Translations under genes and position numbers: made by a program
The notes under the pieces: generated by a model
What the model was told of the DNA's origin: nothing
Database searches by the model: none
What the model saw: the letters and a program-made list of their open reading frames with translations, nothing else
Shown: positions 25,259 through 35,041 of the stretch, one piece after another
Layout: each line of letters opens with the position of its first letter
Position numbering within the stretch: the stretch's first letter is position 1
Origin: Citrobacter freundii
GTDB taxonomy: Bacteria > Pseudomonadota > Gammaproteobacteria > Enterobacterales > Enterobacteriaceae
NCBI RefSeq assembly: GCF_011077955.1
Contig: NZ_JAALBX010000009.1
Location: forward strand, 62,001-126,000
Direction: 5' to 3'
Length of the DNA stretch: 64,000 bases

Positions 25259-26035
25259 TCACCCGCTTATCTTCACAACACCCGAATCGGCAACGGTTGC
25301 CGTGACGATGCGCTGGCTACTGTCGTTACGCACCCGAATAGCCTCGCCTTTACGACCATCTTTCAGCGCAGTGCCCTGCGTCTGGATTTGGATATTGCCG
25401 CTGTCTGACATCATCATGACCGGCTGATCGCGCTTGACCAGAATCGGCATTTGCAGCATTCCCAGGGTTATCGGGCGTGCCGGTGAAATATTCCGTTTAG
25501 CGGTCATTCCCACCAGAGTGTTGATATCGGTGACATAGGCGTCCCGGCCATTGCTGATATTGAATTTCTTCATCACCAGACGGTCCGCGGTGACGATTTC
25601 ACCGCGCGCTATATCGCCCTGCGCCATCACCACCGGCACGTAGATTTGGGGTTTCACCGTGACCATAAACTGCCAGTTAGCCGCCGGGCATACCACATTG
25701 AAAGTCATACGGTTAATACCCTTTGTGGATTCGCCTTTATCGCTCAGTTCCGGCTTTTGCGGGCACGGCTGCGCGTTCGCCACCGCCGGGGGAATAAAAA
25801 TCTCCAGTTTATCGCTGTAATCCTGCCACCCCTGCTGAATCGCCTGATTCACTACCTGCTTTTGCGCCATTGCCATAACCAGTGCATTGACCTGTTCACG
25901 GGCGCTGTGGGTTATCGGCGCTGGCGCGGCGGAAAAAGCGGGGAAAGCGGCGCAGGCAAGCGCGCAGAAAAACATTTCCTTAAGCGGAAAGAAAGAGCGG
26001 AAAGCGGGTTTCCGGCAAACAACAGATTTAAGCAT
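25259..26035 (-). CDS. lfgA: Flag-2 P-ring chaperone LfgA (FlgA family)
   Basis: A 258-residue periplasmic protein. It has an N-terminal hydrophobic signal (FFCALACAAFPAFSAAPA, cleavage near 37), a middle part with a Cys pair (AQPCPQKPEL and NVVCPA), and a C-terminal SAF domain (VVMAQGDIARGEIVTADRLVMKKFNI, LVKRDQPVMMMSDSGNIQIQTQGTALKDG). FlgA helps LfgI assemble into the P-ring. It diverges from lfgB across a 90-base region that holds a sigma-54 promoter for the other strand. Confidence 0.92.
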   Translation of the reverse strand: MLKSVVCRKPAFRSFFPLKEMFFCALACAAFPAFSAAPAPITHSAREQVNALVMAMAQKQVVNQAIQQGWQDYSDKLEIFIPPAVANAQPCPQKPELSDKGESTKGINRMTFNVVCPAANWQFMVTVKPQIYVPVVMAQGDIARGEIVTADRLVMKKFNISNGRDAYVTDINTLVGMTAKRNISPARPITLGMLQMPILVKRDQPVMMMSDSGNIQIQTQGTALKDGRKGEAIRVRNDSSQRIVTATVADSGVVKISG

Positions 26036-26065
26036 AATTTGAACCTTTTCAGTAAGTTATAAAGT

Positions 26066-26081
26066 TGGCATGCGAATTGCT
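26066..26081 (+). promoter_or_regulatory. Sigma-54 promoter of the lfgB operon
   Basis: TGGCATGCGAATTGCT fits TGGCAYG-N4-TTGCW with GG and GC exactly 10 bases apart. It ends 44 bases before the lfgB ATG and would transcribe the rod-hook genes from lfgB onward. Confidence 0.85.
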
Positions 26082-26125
26082 TTTACAGTCGCATCGTATA
26101 ACCGTGCTGAAAAGATGAGGAACTT

Positions 26126-26473
26126 ATGGGGATAAGTTTTAACGCAGCGTTCGGTGTTCACCCCGAGGCGATGGCCTTACGGATGGAGCGTAGCGAGTTG
26201 CTGGCGGCAAACCTGGCAAACGTCGATACACCGAACTTCAAGGCCAAAGATATTGATTTTGCCGCCGAGATGCAACAGGCAAATCAATCATTTTATCAGG
26301 CAGCGCCTGAGGTGAAATATCGCGTTCCGATGCAGCCTTCTGAAGATGGCAACACCGTGGAACTGAACACCGAACAGGCGAAATTCGCACAGAACAGCCT
26401 CGATTTTCGAAGCAGTCTGACCTTTCTCAATATGCAAATCAGTGGCCTTAGAGAAGCCATTGAAGGGAAGTAA
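26126..26473 (+). CDS. lfgB: Flag-2 proximal rod protein LfgB (FlgB family)
   Basis: A 115-residue rod protein, slightly shorter than E. coli FlgB. The family N-terminal rod motif is clear (MERSELLAANLANVDTPNFKAKDIDF) and the C-terminal helix is present (SLDFRSSLTFLNMQISGLREAIEG). First of the lfgBCDEFGHIJ run, two bases before lfgC. Confidence 0.95.
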   Translation: MGISFNAAFGVHPEAMALRMERSELLAANLANVDTPNFKAKDIDFAAEMQQANQSFYQAAPEVKYRVPMQPSEDGNTVELNTEQAKFAQNSLDFRSSLTFLNMQISGLREAIEGK

Positions 26474-26475
26474 TC

Positions 26476-26907
26476 ATGTCATTAACCGACATCTTTCAAA
26501 TCTCAGGCTCAGCGATGACGGCGCAGACCGTTCGCCTGAACACCGTCGCCAGTAACCTGGCGAACGCGGAATCGCCGGCATCAAGCGAAAGCGCCGCTTA
26601 TAAGGCACGCAGTCCGGTTTTCGCCTCGGTGTATCACCAAAGCCAGACAGGCGAAGGTCAGCGCGAAATAGCCGGTGCGAGCGTGGCGGTGGCGGATGTG
26701 GTCACAACAGGCGGTGCCGTTTCACGCTACGAACCGCACAACCCCCTGGCCGATCAGAACGGCAACGTCTGGTATCCCGATATTAATGTCGTGGAACAAA
26801 TGGCGGATATGACCTCGGCGTCGCGCAATTTTGAAACCGACGTCGATGTGCTCAATAACGTCAAAAGCATGCAGCAAAGCCTGCTGAAACTGGGAGAAAA
26901 CGTGTGA
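26476..26907 (+). CDS. lfgC: Flag-2 proximal rod protein LfgC (FlgC family)
   Basis: A 143-residue FlgC homologue with the N-terminal RLNTVASNLANAESPASSES motif, the YEPHNPLADQNGNVWYPDINVVEQMADMTSASRNFETDVDV block and a C-terminal helix. Overlaps lfgD. Confidence 0.95.
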   Translation: MSLTDIFQISGSAMTAQTVRLNTVASNLANAESPASSESAAYKARSPVFASVYHQSQTGEGQREIAGASVAVADVVTTGGAVSRYEPHNPLADQNGNVWYPDINVVEQMADMTSASRNFETDVDVLNNVKSMQQSLLKLGENV

Positions 26908-27671
26908 GCAATATCGCTTTTAGCAACACGCTGAGCGCGGCGGCGGATGAAACCAGCCCGCAAAAAGTCAGCAGCAATAATCTCGGCGCGGCGAGCGACG
27001 CCACGCAAGCGACGCAGGAGAGCGCAAGCAGTAATGCGCCCGCCACCACAACAACGGACAGTACCAATTCGTCCATGGCGGATACGTTTCTGACGCTGTT
27101 TGTCGCAGAAGTGCAGAACCAGGATCCCACAAGCCCTACCGATCCGTCGGAATACATCGATCAACTTTCCTCGATGGCGCAGGTGGCAATGGCGGAAGAA
27201 ATGTCGGTGGAAATGAACACCAACGCCATCCTGCTTAGCAACTTACAGGTGATGGCGCTCGGCAATATGGTGGGCGACGACATTATGGTTCAGACCACAA
27301 GCGTAGAGGTGTCCGACAACGACATTCAAGGGCGAATAACCCTTGATGATGCGGCCTCAAGCGTCACCTTGCATTTCACCGACGACGCTGGCGCGGATTA
27401 CAGCGTCGATCTCGGCACTCAGTCTCCAGGCACCGTTGATTTTGATATCAATCCCGCGGATTACGGCATACCGCCCGGCGACTACGAAGTCTCTGTGGTG
27501 ACCGATACCGGCGAGTCCGAAGTGCCTGTTGAAGTTCAGGGCACCGTGCAGGACGTGCGGATTCCTTTAAATGGCGACTCGCCGGTTCTGAACGTCAGCG
27601 GCGTTGGCGAAGTCCCTTTCATCATGATTAGCCAGTTTGGCAGCGCGGACAGCGATGCCTCGCAAGCTTAA
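26904..27671 (+). CDS. lfgD: Flag-2 hook-cap protein LfgD (FlgD family)
   Basis: A 255-residue hook scaffold. Residues about 50-95 hold the conserved MADTFLTLFVAEVQNQDPTSPTDPSEYIDQLSSMAQVAM motif. A FlgD Ig/tudor-like part follows, with an acidic C-terminal half. It starts with GTG at 26904, overlapping the lfgC stop by four bases. It caps the growing hook and is discarded when the hook is finished. Confidence 0.93.
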   Translation: MSNIAFSNTLSAAADETSPQKVSSNNLGAASDATQATQESASSNAPATTTTDSTNSSMADTFLTLFVAEVQNQDPTSPTDPSEYIDQLSSMAQVAMAEEMSVEMNTNAILLSNLQVMALGNMVGDDIMVQTTSVEVSDNDIQGRITLDDAASSVTLHFTDDAGADYSVDLGTQSPGTVDFDINPADYGIPPGDYEVSVVTDTGESEVPVEVQGTVQDVRIPLNGDSPVLNVSGVGEVPFIMISQFGSADSDASQA

Positions 27672-27706
27672 CCGTTTTATTTTTACTTTCCTGGAATTGA
27701 TTAGAT

Positions 27707-28897
27707 ATGAGTTATGAAATTGCCGCGAGCGGCCTGAACGCAGTAAACCAGCAACTGGACAGCATCAGTAACAACATCGCGAACTCCGGTACCGTGGGCT
27801 ACAAATCCCAGAGTACGCAGTTTTCCTCAATGTACGCAGGCACCCAGGCCATGGGGGTAAGCGTATCCGGGCAGGCGCAGAGCATTTCCCGTGGCGGCTC
27901 AATGATTGCTACCGGCAACGCTATGGATTTAGCCATTAATAATGACGGATTTTTTATCACCACCGATGCCAACGGCAACGTGTCCTATACGCGGTCCGGC
28001 GCGTTCACCACCGATAAAGACGGGTATATCGTTAACAGCAGCGGCGCGCAGTTGCAGGGCTATCCGGTAGACCAGAACGGCGACTTGCAGGAAGGGACCG
28101 TCACGTCGCTTGAAATCCAGAGTGGCAGCATCCCGGCAGAGGCCACCACGGAAATGACCTTCACCGCGAACCTGGATTCCACCTCCGAGGCCGTTGATCC
28201 GTCGCTCACCTTCAGCCCGACCGACAGCAACACCTACACCAGCAGCTACACCACCTCGGTCTATGACTCCCTCGGTAACGAACATACCGTCGGGCAGTAT
28301 TTTGTGAAAACCAGCGATAACACCTGGCAGGTGCACTACACGTTTGATGGCGAAGAGCAAACCACGACCACTACATTACAGTTTGATACCAACGGCAAGC
28401 TGGCAAGCCCTACCAGCGCGGTTCCACTGACCTTTACCCCGGACGGCGCGGAGCCGATTTCCCTGACGCTGGACTATGGCGCGACCTCTCAGTACGGCTC
28501 CGATTTCTCGGTCGCCACTAACTCCGCCGACGGTTATGCCTCGGCGGAGCAAAACGGCGTGCAGATTGATTCCGACGGCAAAGTTTACGCCACCTACAGC
28601 AATGGCGAACGCATGCTGCAAGGCCAGGTGGTACTGGCCACCTTCCCGGATGAAAACGGTTTACAGGCCGTGAGCGGCACCGCATGGCAAGAAACCGGCG
28701 AATCCGGCTCGCCCTTGATTGGCGCGCCTGGCACCGGCACCTGCGGCACGCTGTCAGCCGGTTACCTGGAAGGCTCTAACGTCGACATCACCAGCGAGCT
28801 GGTTGATTTGATGACCGCCCAGCGTAATTACCAGGCCAACACTAAAGTGATATCCGCCAGCAACCAGTTGGATCAGGCTCTCTTCCAGGCGATGTAA
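27707..28897 (+). CDS. lfgE: Flag-2 hook protein LfgE (FlgE family)
   Basis: A 396-residue hook subunit of usual length. N-terminal rod/hook motif SGLNAVNQQLDSISNNIANSGTVGYKS, variable outer domain, and C-terminal EGSNVDITSELVDLMTAQRNYQANTKVIS. Very Thr/Ser-rich in the middle. Forms the universal joint between rod and filament. Confidence 0.95.
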   Translation: MSYEIAASGLNAVNQQLDSISNNIANSGTVGYKSQSTQFSSMYAGTQAMGVSVSGQAQSISRGGSMIATGNAMDLAINNDGFFITTDANGNVSYTRSGAFTTDKDGYIVNSSGAQLQGYPVDQNGDLQEGTVTSLEIQSGSIPAEATTEMTFTANLDSTSEAVDPSLTFSPTDSNTYTSSYTTSVYDSLGNEHTVGQYFVKTSDNTWQVHYTFDGEEQTTTTTLQFDTNGKLASPTSAVPLTFTPDGAEPISLTLDYGATSQYGSDFSVATNSADGYASAEQNGVQIDSDGKVYATYSNGERMLQGQVVLATFPDENGLQAVSGTAWQETGESGSPLIGAPGTGTCGTLSAGYLEGSNVDITSELVDLMTAQRNYQANTKVISASNQLDQALFQAM

Positions 28898-28904
28898 CAC
28901 CACC

Positions 28905-29642
28905 ATGGATAAGTTGATTTATACCGCGCTGAGCGGCGCTTCTCATTTCATGATGGAGCAGCAGATAAGCGCTAACAATCTGGCCAATGTGAACACCACG
29001 GGGTTTCGCGCAGACATGGAACGGGCCCAGACCCAGCAGATCACGGGTCGGGGTTTCACTACCCGTTTTCTGACTCAGGAAGCCCCTGCGGGGGTGGATG
29101 ACGGCACGGGTGTGGCGGAAAAAACCGACAGGCCGCTGGATGTCTCCATTCAGGGCACGGGTTATATCGCCGTCCTCGATGACAACGGCAACGAAGTTTA
29201 TACCCGTAACGGCAATATCCAGCAGGACGATCAGGGGATGCTGACCATTAATGGTCATCCGGTGGTAGGCGACAATGGCCCCATCATGCTACCGCCGAAT
29301 GCCATCGCCTCGTTTGGCAGCGACGGCACTATCTCCATTACGCCTGATGACGGCGATGTGACCGCCACGATGGATGTGGATCGCCTGAAACTTGTGGATA
29401 TTCCGGTCACTAATCTTGCGAAAAACAGTCAGGGCATGCTGGTCACAGCAGACGGCGCGCCTGCGGAGCTGGACGAAAACATCCGCGTGCAGGGCGGCTT
29501 TCTGGAAAGCAGCAACGTCTCCGCCGTGAGCGAAATGATGCATTCCCTGTCGCTTAACCGCCAGTTTGAAGCGCAAATCAAAATGATGAAAACCGCTGAA
29601 GATCTGAGCAACGCGGGTAACCGCCTGCTCAGTGACAGTTGA
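28905..29642 (+). CDS. lfgF: Flag-2 proximal rod protein LfgF (FlgF family)
   Basis: A 245-residue rod protein. Starts MDKLIYTALSGASHFMMEQQISANNLANVNTTGFRAD, with a conserved C-terminal LESSNVSAVSEMMHSLSLNRQFEAQIKMM. Seven bases after lfgE with no strong ribosome site, which suggests coupling to lfgE translation. Confidence 0.95.
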   Translation: MDKLIYTALSGASHFMMEQQISANNLANVNTTGFRADMERAQTQQITGRGFTTRFLTQEAPAGVDDGTGVAEKTDRPLDVSIQGTGYIAVLDDNGNEVYTRNGNIQQDDQGMLTINGHPVVGDNGPIMLPPNAIASFGSDGTISITPDDGDVTATMDVDRLKLVDIPVTNLAKNSQGMLVTADGAPAELDENIRVQGGFLESSNVSAVSEMMHSLSLNRQFEAQIKMMKTAEDLSNAGNRLLSDS

Positions 29643-29659
29643 TGACGGAACCGTGACTT

Positions 29660-30445
29660 ATGAACGCAGCATTATGGATAAGTAAAACCGGCCTGGCGGC
29701 GCAAGATGCCGAAATGAGCGCTATCGCCAACAACATCGCCAACGTGAATACCACCGGGTTTAAACGTGACCGCGTGATGTTCCAGGACTTGTTTTACCAG
29801 AACCAGCAAGCCCCCGGCGCCATGCTCGACCAGAACAACGTAATGCCGACCGGCATTCAGTTCGGCAGCGGCGTGCGTATTGTCGGGACGCAAAAAACCT
29901 TTACCGAAGGGAATGTGGAAACCACCGGCAATAATCTGGATATCGCCATTATGGGCCAGGGCTTTTTGCAGGTGCAGAAAGCCAACGGCGATACCGCCTA
30001 CACCCGTGATGGCAACTTACAGGTGAATGCCGATGGGGTACTGACGACCGCGCAGGGTTTACCCATTCAACCGGAAATCGATATTCCCCCTGGCGCGACC
30101 AACGTCGCATTCGGCGAAGACGGCACCGTGACGGCGACCTTACCAGGCGATGCGGAACCCAGTGAACTCGGGCAACTGTCGCTGGTGTATTTCGTTAATC
30201 CCGCCGGGCTTAGCGCGGAAGGTGACAACCTGTACGCCGAAACGGCCGCCAGCGGTCAACCGTCTGAAGGCGTGCCGGGGGAGGATGGGCTTGGCACCAT
30301 CCAGGCCGGCGCGCTGGAAGGCTCGAACGTCGATATCGTGAATGAAATGGTGGCCATGATTACGGTGCAACGCGCCTATGAAATGAACGCCAAGATGGTG
30401 TCCGCAGCAGACAGCATGCTGCAATTCCTTGATCAAACCTTGTAA
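29660..30445 (+). CDS. lfgG: Flag-2 distal rod protein LfgG (FlgG family)
   Basis: A 261-residue protein, exactly the usual FlgG size. N-terminal ALWISKTGLAAQDAEMSAIANNIANVNTTGFKRDR and C-terminal LEGSNVDIVNEMVAMITVQRAYEMNAKMVSAAD are near-canonical. It builds the distal rod that LfgH and LfgI rings surround. Confidence 0.96.
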   Translation: MNAALWISKTGLAAQDAEMSAIANNIANVNTTGFKRDRVMFQDLFYQNQQAPGAMLDQNNVMPTGIQFGSGVRIVGTQKTFTEGNVETTGNNLDIAIMGQGFLQVQKANGDTAYTRDGNLQVNADGVLTTAQGLPIQPEIDIPPGATNVAFGEDGTVTATLPGDAEPSELGQLSLVYFVNPAGLSAEGDNLYAETAASGQPSEGVPGEDGLGTIQAGALEGSNVDIVNEMVAMITVQRAYEMNAKMVSAADSMLQFLDQTL

Positions 30446-30517
30446 GCCAGCCCGTCGCCGGGTGAACGGGCGGCGGGTTCGTAAAACCGTGGGGCATCGC
30501 CCCGCAAGAGTAAAAAA

Positions 30518-31189
30518 ATGAAACTGAAACACCCTTTATTATTGATTCTTCTGGCCGCGACCCTTTCCGGGTGCGAATCACCGGCGCTGACGGTGCAAAA
30601 AGACGATCCCGCCTTTGCGCCGCCACAGCTTGCCGCAGAACCGACCCCGGAAGGCCGCGCGGGCGGCGTTTTCCAGACGGGTTACAACTGGTCGCTTACC
30701 GCTGACAGGCGTGCCTGGCGCGTGGGCGATATCCTGACGGTGATGCTGGAAGAGACCACCCAGTCGAGCAAGCAGGCGAAAACCAACTTTGGTAAAAACT
30801 CAAGCGTCGATATTGGCGCGCCCACCGCGTTCGGTCATACCGCCGACAACCTCGCGGCCAGCGCTGACGCGAATCGCGATTTCGACGGCTCCGCTACGTC
30901 CCAGCAGCAAAACAGCCTGCGTGGCTCCATTACCGTTTCAATCCAGAAGGTGATGCCTAACGGCGTCATGCTGATTGGCGGCGAGAAGTGGCTGACGCTC
31001 AACCAGGGCGACGAATACATTCGCGTCACAGGCCTGGTGCGCGCCGACGATATCCAGAACGATAACACCATTTCCTCCCAGCGCATCGGCAATGCCCGTA
31101 TCTCTTATGCAGGCCGTGGCGCCCTGAGCGACAGCAACGCCGCAGGTTGGCTGACGCGTCTGTTTAACCATCCGTTATTCCCGATTTAA
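30518..31189 (+). CDS. lfgH: Flag-2 L-ring lipoprotein LfgH (FlgH family)
   Basis: A 223-residue outer-membrane lipoprotein. Signal peptide LLLILLAATLSGC with the lipidated cysteine at about residue 19. Family motifs include WRVGDILTVMLEETTQSSKQAKT, GEKWLTLNQGDEYIRVTGLVRADDI and GRGALSDSNAAGWLTRLFNH. Forms the L-ring bushing in the outer membrane. 72 bases separate it from lfgG. Confidence 0.95.
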   Translation: MKLKHPLLLILLAATLSGCESPALTVQKDDPAFAPPQLAAEPTPEGRAGGVFQTGYNWSLTADRRAWRVGDILTVMLEETTQSSKQAKTNFGKNSSVDIGAPTAFGHTADNLAASADANRDFDGSATSQQQNSLRGSITVSIQKVMPNGVMLIGGEKWLTLNQGDEYIRVTGLVRADDIQNDNTISSQRIGNARISYAGRGALSDSNAAGWLTRLFNHPLFPI

Positions 31190-31201
31190 GCCGGAGTGAT
31201 T

Positions 31202-32314
31202 ATGTCTTTCGTAAAACGCGGATGCTTATCCGCCCTGCTGCTGTCTATTTTTTGCACGAGCTCACCGGTGAGCGCGCAGTCTATTCAATCTCTGGTCAAC
31301 ATCCAGGGCATCCGTGAAAACCAGCTGGTGGGCTACAGTCTGGTGGTGGGCCTTAATAATACTGGTGATAAAAACCAGGTGAAGTTCACCAACCAGACTG
31401 TGACTAATATGCTGCGTCAGTTTGGCGTCCAGTTGCCCGGCAAAATAGACCCAAAAGTGAAAAACGTCGCTGCCGTGGCGGTGAGCGCCACCCTGCCGCC
31501 GATGTACTCCCGAGGCCAGAATATTGATGTCACCGTTTCGTCAATCGGTGATGCGAAAAGCCTGCGCGGCGGGACGCTTCTGTTAACGCAACTGCACGGC
31601 GCGGACGGTGAAGTCTATGCGCTGGCGCAGGGCAGCGTGGTGGTGGGCGGCGTCAACGCCAGCGGCAACAGCGGCTCAAGCGTGACCGTCAATACCCCAA
31701 CCGCCGGGCTTATTCCCAATGGCGCAACGGTTGAGCGCGAAATCCCAAGCGATTTCAATATGGGCCCAACCATTACCCTGAACCTGAAACGCCCAAGCTT
31801 TAAAGACGCCAACACTATCGCCCAGGCGATTAACAGCGGTTTTCAAAGCGGGATCGCCACCGCCAAAAGCTCCACCAATGTCGAAGTCAGGGCGCCGAGC
31901 GAGCCGGGAGCTCGCGTAGCGTTTATGTCGCAGCTTGATGATATTCAGGTGAGAGCGGAACCGGTACGCGCCAAAGTGGTGTTCAACTCCCGTACCGGCA
32001 CCGTAGTTATGGGCGACGGTGTAGTGCTTCACGCGGCGGCGATTTCACACGGTAGCCTGACCGTCACCATCAATGAGAGCAGCAATGTCAGCCAGCCAGG
32101 CGCGCTATCAAACGGACGCACCGCCGTCACGCCGCAAAGCAATGTCTCGGTGAAAAGTGGGCATGGACAAATGCTCCAGTTGCCGGAATCCAGCAGCCTG
32201 AAAACCCTGGTAAGTGCGCTGAACAATCTCGGGGCATCGCCAGACGACATTATGTCGATCCTTCAGGCGCTGCATGAAGCCGGTGCGCTGGATGCCGATC
32301 TTGAGGTGATTTAA
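31202..32314 (+). CDS. lfgI: Flag-2 P-ring protein LfgI (FlgI family)
   Basis: A 370-residue P-ring subunit with a signal peptide ([15 protein letters not shown], cleavage near 26) and the near-invariant start of the mature protein ([30 protein letters not shown]). The ATG at 31202 is preferred over a GTG two codons upstream because GGAG at 31193-31196 is then properly spaced. Its last base overlaps the lfgJ ATG. Assembles around the rod in the peptidoglycan layer with LfgA's help. Confidence 0.95.
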   Translation: MSFVKRGCLSALLLSIFCTSSPVSAQSIQSLVNIQGIRENQLVGYSLVVGLNNTGDKNQVKFTNQTVTNMLRQFGVQLPGKIDPKVKNVAAVAVSATLPPMYSRGQNIDVTVSSIGDAKSLRGGTLLLTQLHGADGEVYALAQGSVVVGGVNASGNSGSSVTVNTPTAGLIPNGATVEREIPSDFNMGPTITLNLKRPSFKDANTIAQAINSGFQSGIATAKSSTNVEVRAPSEPGARVAFMSQLDDIQVRAEPVRAKVVFNSRTGTVVMGDGVVLHAAAISHGSLTVTINESSNVSQPGALSNGRTAVTPQSNVSVKSGHGQMLQLPESSSLKTLVSALNNLGASPDDIMSILQALHEAGALDADLEVI

Positions 32315-32616
32315 TGAACAAAATTCAGCAGGCGCCGCTCAGCCAGCACGATCCGCTGATGGCGCCAAAAATAAAACCCCAGGACGTCAACAAAGCGGCT
32401 GAGCAATTCGAAGCCATTTTTCTGCGTAATTTGATGAAACAGATGCGGGAAACCAACGCGGTATTCGAGTCGAAAGACGATCCGATGAACAGCGAGTCCG
32501 GACGAATGATGCAGTCAATGTTCGATGACACGCTGTGTAATCAGTTGGCGCATGACCACGGCATTGGCCTTGCGGCAATGATTGTTAAACAGCTCACGCG
32601 TCATTCTCACACCTGA
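32314..32616 (+). CDS. lfgJ: Flag-2 rod-cap protein LfgJ, single domain
   Basis: A 100-residue protein matching only the N-terminal rod-binding domain of FlgJ (VNKAAEQFEAIFLRNLMKQMRET, SGRMMQSMFDDTLCNQLAHDHGIGLAAMIVKQL). The C-terminal glucosaminidase domain of E. coli FlgJ (about 313 residues in all) is missing. The stop is followed by non-coding DNA, so this is a genuine short form. Rod passage through the wall must use another hydrolase; yafL at the cluster edge is a candidate. Confidence 0.93.
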   Translation: MNKIQQAPLSQHDPLMAPKIKPQDVNKAAEQFEAIFLRNLMKQMRETNAVFESKDDPMNSESGRMMQSMFDDTLCNQLAHDHGIGLAAMIVKQLTRHSHT

Positions 32617-32679
32617 GCTTAAGAATGACCGCCGTTACGTCGTTTTATCTATTAACGGCCGACGGTCACAGAGGAATAA

Positions 32680-34056
32680 ATGATGGATATGATTAATATC
32701 GGCTACAGCGGCGCGTCGACGGCTCAGGTTCAACTGAACGTCACGGCGCAAAACACCGCTAACGCCATGAGTCCGGGTTATACCCGCCAGGTGGTGATCA
32801 CCTCAACGGTGGGCGCCAGCGCTGGCGCGCCGGGCAGCGCCGGTAACGGGGTGCAGGTCGACAGTATTTGCCGCGTAACCAACCCCTATATGCTAAATCA
32901 GGTGTGGCACTCCGCCAGCGATAACGGCTATTACAGCACTCAGGTGCAGTACCTGAGCCAGCTGGAATCCGTACTGAGCGATGATAACAGCAGCCTGAGC
33001 GCAGGCTTTGACAACTTTTTCGCCGCGCTTAATGAAGCGACTTCAAGCCCGGACGACGCAGCGCTACGCGAGCAGGTCTTAAGCGAAGCCAACGCGCTGT
33101 GCCTGCGCTTTAACAACACCCTGAACTACATTGCCGGTCAAAGCGATCAACTGGTGGATCAAGAACAAGCCACTATCAAGCAGATCAACACCCTGACCAC
33201 CGGCATTGCCAGTTACAACCAGCAGATCCAACAAGCGCAAGCCAATGGCGACAACGCCTCAGCGCTGTATGACGCGCGCGACCAAATGGTCAATGAGCTA
33301 AGCGGCATGATGGAAATCAATGTCGATGTGGACGATAACGGCAGCTATAACATCTCGTTGAAAAATGGGTTGCCGCTTGTGAACGGCCAGACCAGCTCAA
33401 CCATTGCTCTGGATCCGCAAGCGGATGGCACGCAAAGCATGACGCTGACCTACGCTAACACCACTTACACCATGAATACCGATACCGGCGGGTCACTCGG
33501 GGCGCTGTTTGATTATCAAAATACCGTGCTGACGCCCCTGACGGACACGGTGAGCAGCATCGCGGAACAGTTCTCAACGGCGGTCAACGACCAACTGGCA
33601 AAGGGCTTTGATCTGAACGGCAACCCCGGCGAACCGCTATTTGTCTACGATCCGAGCAATAAAGACACCCCGCTCTCCGTCAACCCTGATATCACGGCCG
33701 ATGAGCTGGCGTTTTCAAGCTCCCCGGATGAAACCGGCAACAGCGACAACTTGCAGGCGCTGATTGATCTCTCCAGCGAGCCGCTGGAAATCGCCAATCT
33801 CGGCAGCATGAACGTAGGCGATGCCTGTTCAACGCTTATCAGTGATATCGGCATTTACAGCCGTCAGATGCAAACCGAATCACAGTCCGCGGCCAATGTT
33901 TATACCGAATCACAAAACCAGCTCGCCAGTATCAGCGGCGTCAGCATGGATGAAGAGGCGGTCAACCTCATCACCTACACGCAAATTTATCAGGCCAACC
34001 TGAAGGTGATTTCTACGGGCGCGGAGATTTTCGACTCTGTGCTTCAGATGATGTAA
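32680..34056 (+). CDS. lfgK: Flag-2 hook-filament junction protein LfgK (FlgK family)
   Basis: A 458-residue HAP1 homologue, shorter than the E. coli protein of about 547, with a reduced outer domain. N-terminal MINIGYSGASTAQVQLNVTAQNTANAMSPGYTRQ and C-terminal MDEEAVNLITYTQIYQANLKVIS motifs are intact. It is the first junction layer on the hook, expected cargo of LfgN. A 63-base gap from lfgJ contains an imperfect inverted repeat. Confidence 0.93.
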   Translation: MMDMINIGYSGASTAQVQLNVTAQNTANAMSPGYTRQVVITSTVGASAGAPGSAGNGVQVDSICRVTNPYMLNQVWHSASDNGYYSTQVQYLSQLESVLSDDNSSLSAGFDNFFAALNEATSSPDDAALREQVLSEANALCLRFNNTLNYIAGQSDQLVDQEQATIKQINTLTTGIASYNQQIQQAQANGDNASALYDARDQMVNELSGMMEINVDVDDNGSYNISLKNGLPLVNGQTSSTIALDPQADGTQSMTLTYANTTYTMNTDTGGSLGALFDYQNTVLTPLTDTVSSIAEQFSTAVNDQLAKGFDLNGNPGEPLFVYDPSNKDTPLSVNPDITADELAFSSSPDETGNSDNLQALIDLSSEPLEIANLGSMNVGDACSTLISDIGIYSRQMQTESQSAANVYTESQNQLASISGVSMDEEAVNLITYTQIYQANLKVISTGAEIFDSVLQMM

Positions 34057-34069
34057 ACGGGAGAACATC

Positions 34070-35002
34070 ATGCGAGTCAGTATGCAACAGTCTTACCATT
34101 CGATGACCAATCAATTCAATACGTTATCGAATAGCTTACAAAAGACAGTCACTCAGATGGCAACCGGTAAACGCCTTCTTTTGCCTTCAGACGACCCTAT
34201 CGCGGCGACGCGTATTAGCCAGTTAAACCGGGATCAGGCGGCTATTGATCAGTATCAGTCAAATATAGACGCCGCCTCCTCCAGCATGAATCAACAAGAA
34301 TCGGTACTTGATAGCGTAAATAATACACTGCTTTCTATCCGCGACGACCTGCTGGCGGTGCAGAACGACACCATCGACGCCAGCGGCATGAACAGTTACG
34401 GCTCGGTGATTGAATCAGCAACCGAATCTATTGTCGCTGCATTAAATTATCAGGACGCGGACGGCCATTATATTTTTGGCGGCACGGTAAACGACCAGCC
34501 GCCCATCGTGTATGAAGATACCGATGGTGATGGCGAAGGCGACGAATATGTTTATCAGGGCAATGATAACCATCGCGAAACCACGGTTTCCAATGGCGTA
34601 ACCATTGATACCAACGTGTCGGTGGGAGAAATGTTCGGGGATGATTTAGCCATACTCAACACCCTGGATGATTTATCAAAATCCCTGCAGAACCCGGATC
34701 TCGATCCGATGGACCCACAAATCTCCGACGATATCCAACAAGCGATCGACACCCTCGATCGCGCCACGGAAGGCCTGAATACCGCAACTGCAAGTCTTGG
34801 GGAGCGGCAGAACACGATCAGCATGCTGAGCGACGCGCAAACCGGTGTTTCTAACGCCAACGCGGATCTTATCGGTCAGTTGCAGGATCTGGACTATGGC
34901 CCGGCAACCATTGAATTTACTGGCTTGCAGATGGCGATGGAGGCGACGATGAAAACCTACGCCAAAGTCAGCAATCTCAGTTTATTTAACGTTGTCGATT
35001 AA
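34070..35002 (+). CDS. lfgL: Flag-2 hook-filament junction protein LfgL (FlgL family)
   Basis: A 310-residue HAP3 homologue of standard length. The flagellin-like N-terminus includes QKTVTQMATGKRLLLPSDDPIAATRISQLNRDQAAIDQYQ. An acidic variable loop lies near residue 150 (DTDGDGEGDEYVYQG). The C-terminal helix is present (YGPATIEFTGLQMAMEATMKTYAKVSNLSLF). Second junction layer between LfgK and the LafA filament. Confidence 0.94.
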   Translation: MRVSMQQSYHSMTNQFNTLSNSLQKTVTQMATGKRLLLPSDDPIAATRISQLNRDQAAIDQYQSNIDAASSSMNQQESVLDSVNNTLLSIRDDLLAVQNDTIDASGMNSYGSVIESATESIVAALNYQDADGHYIFGGTVNDQPPIVYEDTDGDGEGDEYVYQGNDNHRETTVSNGVTIDTNVSVGEMFGDDLAILNTLDDLSKSLQNPDLDPMDPQISDDIQQAIDTLDRATEGLNTATASLGERQNTISMLSDAQTGVSNANADLIGQLQDLDYGPATIEFTGLQMAMEATMKTYAKVSNLSLFNVVD

Positions 35003-35041
35003 TTTCCGCCGACGCCTGTCGGCCCGTTTTGCGAAAAAGTT

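Noticed and set aside
32617-32679. Imperfect inverted repeat and GCCGACGG before lfgK as a sigma-28 promoter
   Set aside because: No matching -35 element at proper spacing; the repeat has a large internal loop.
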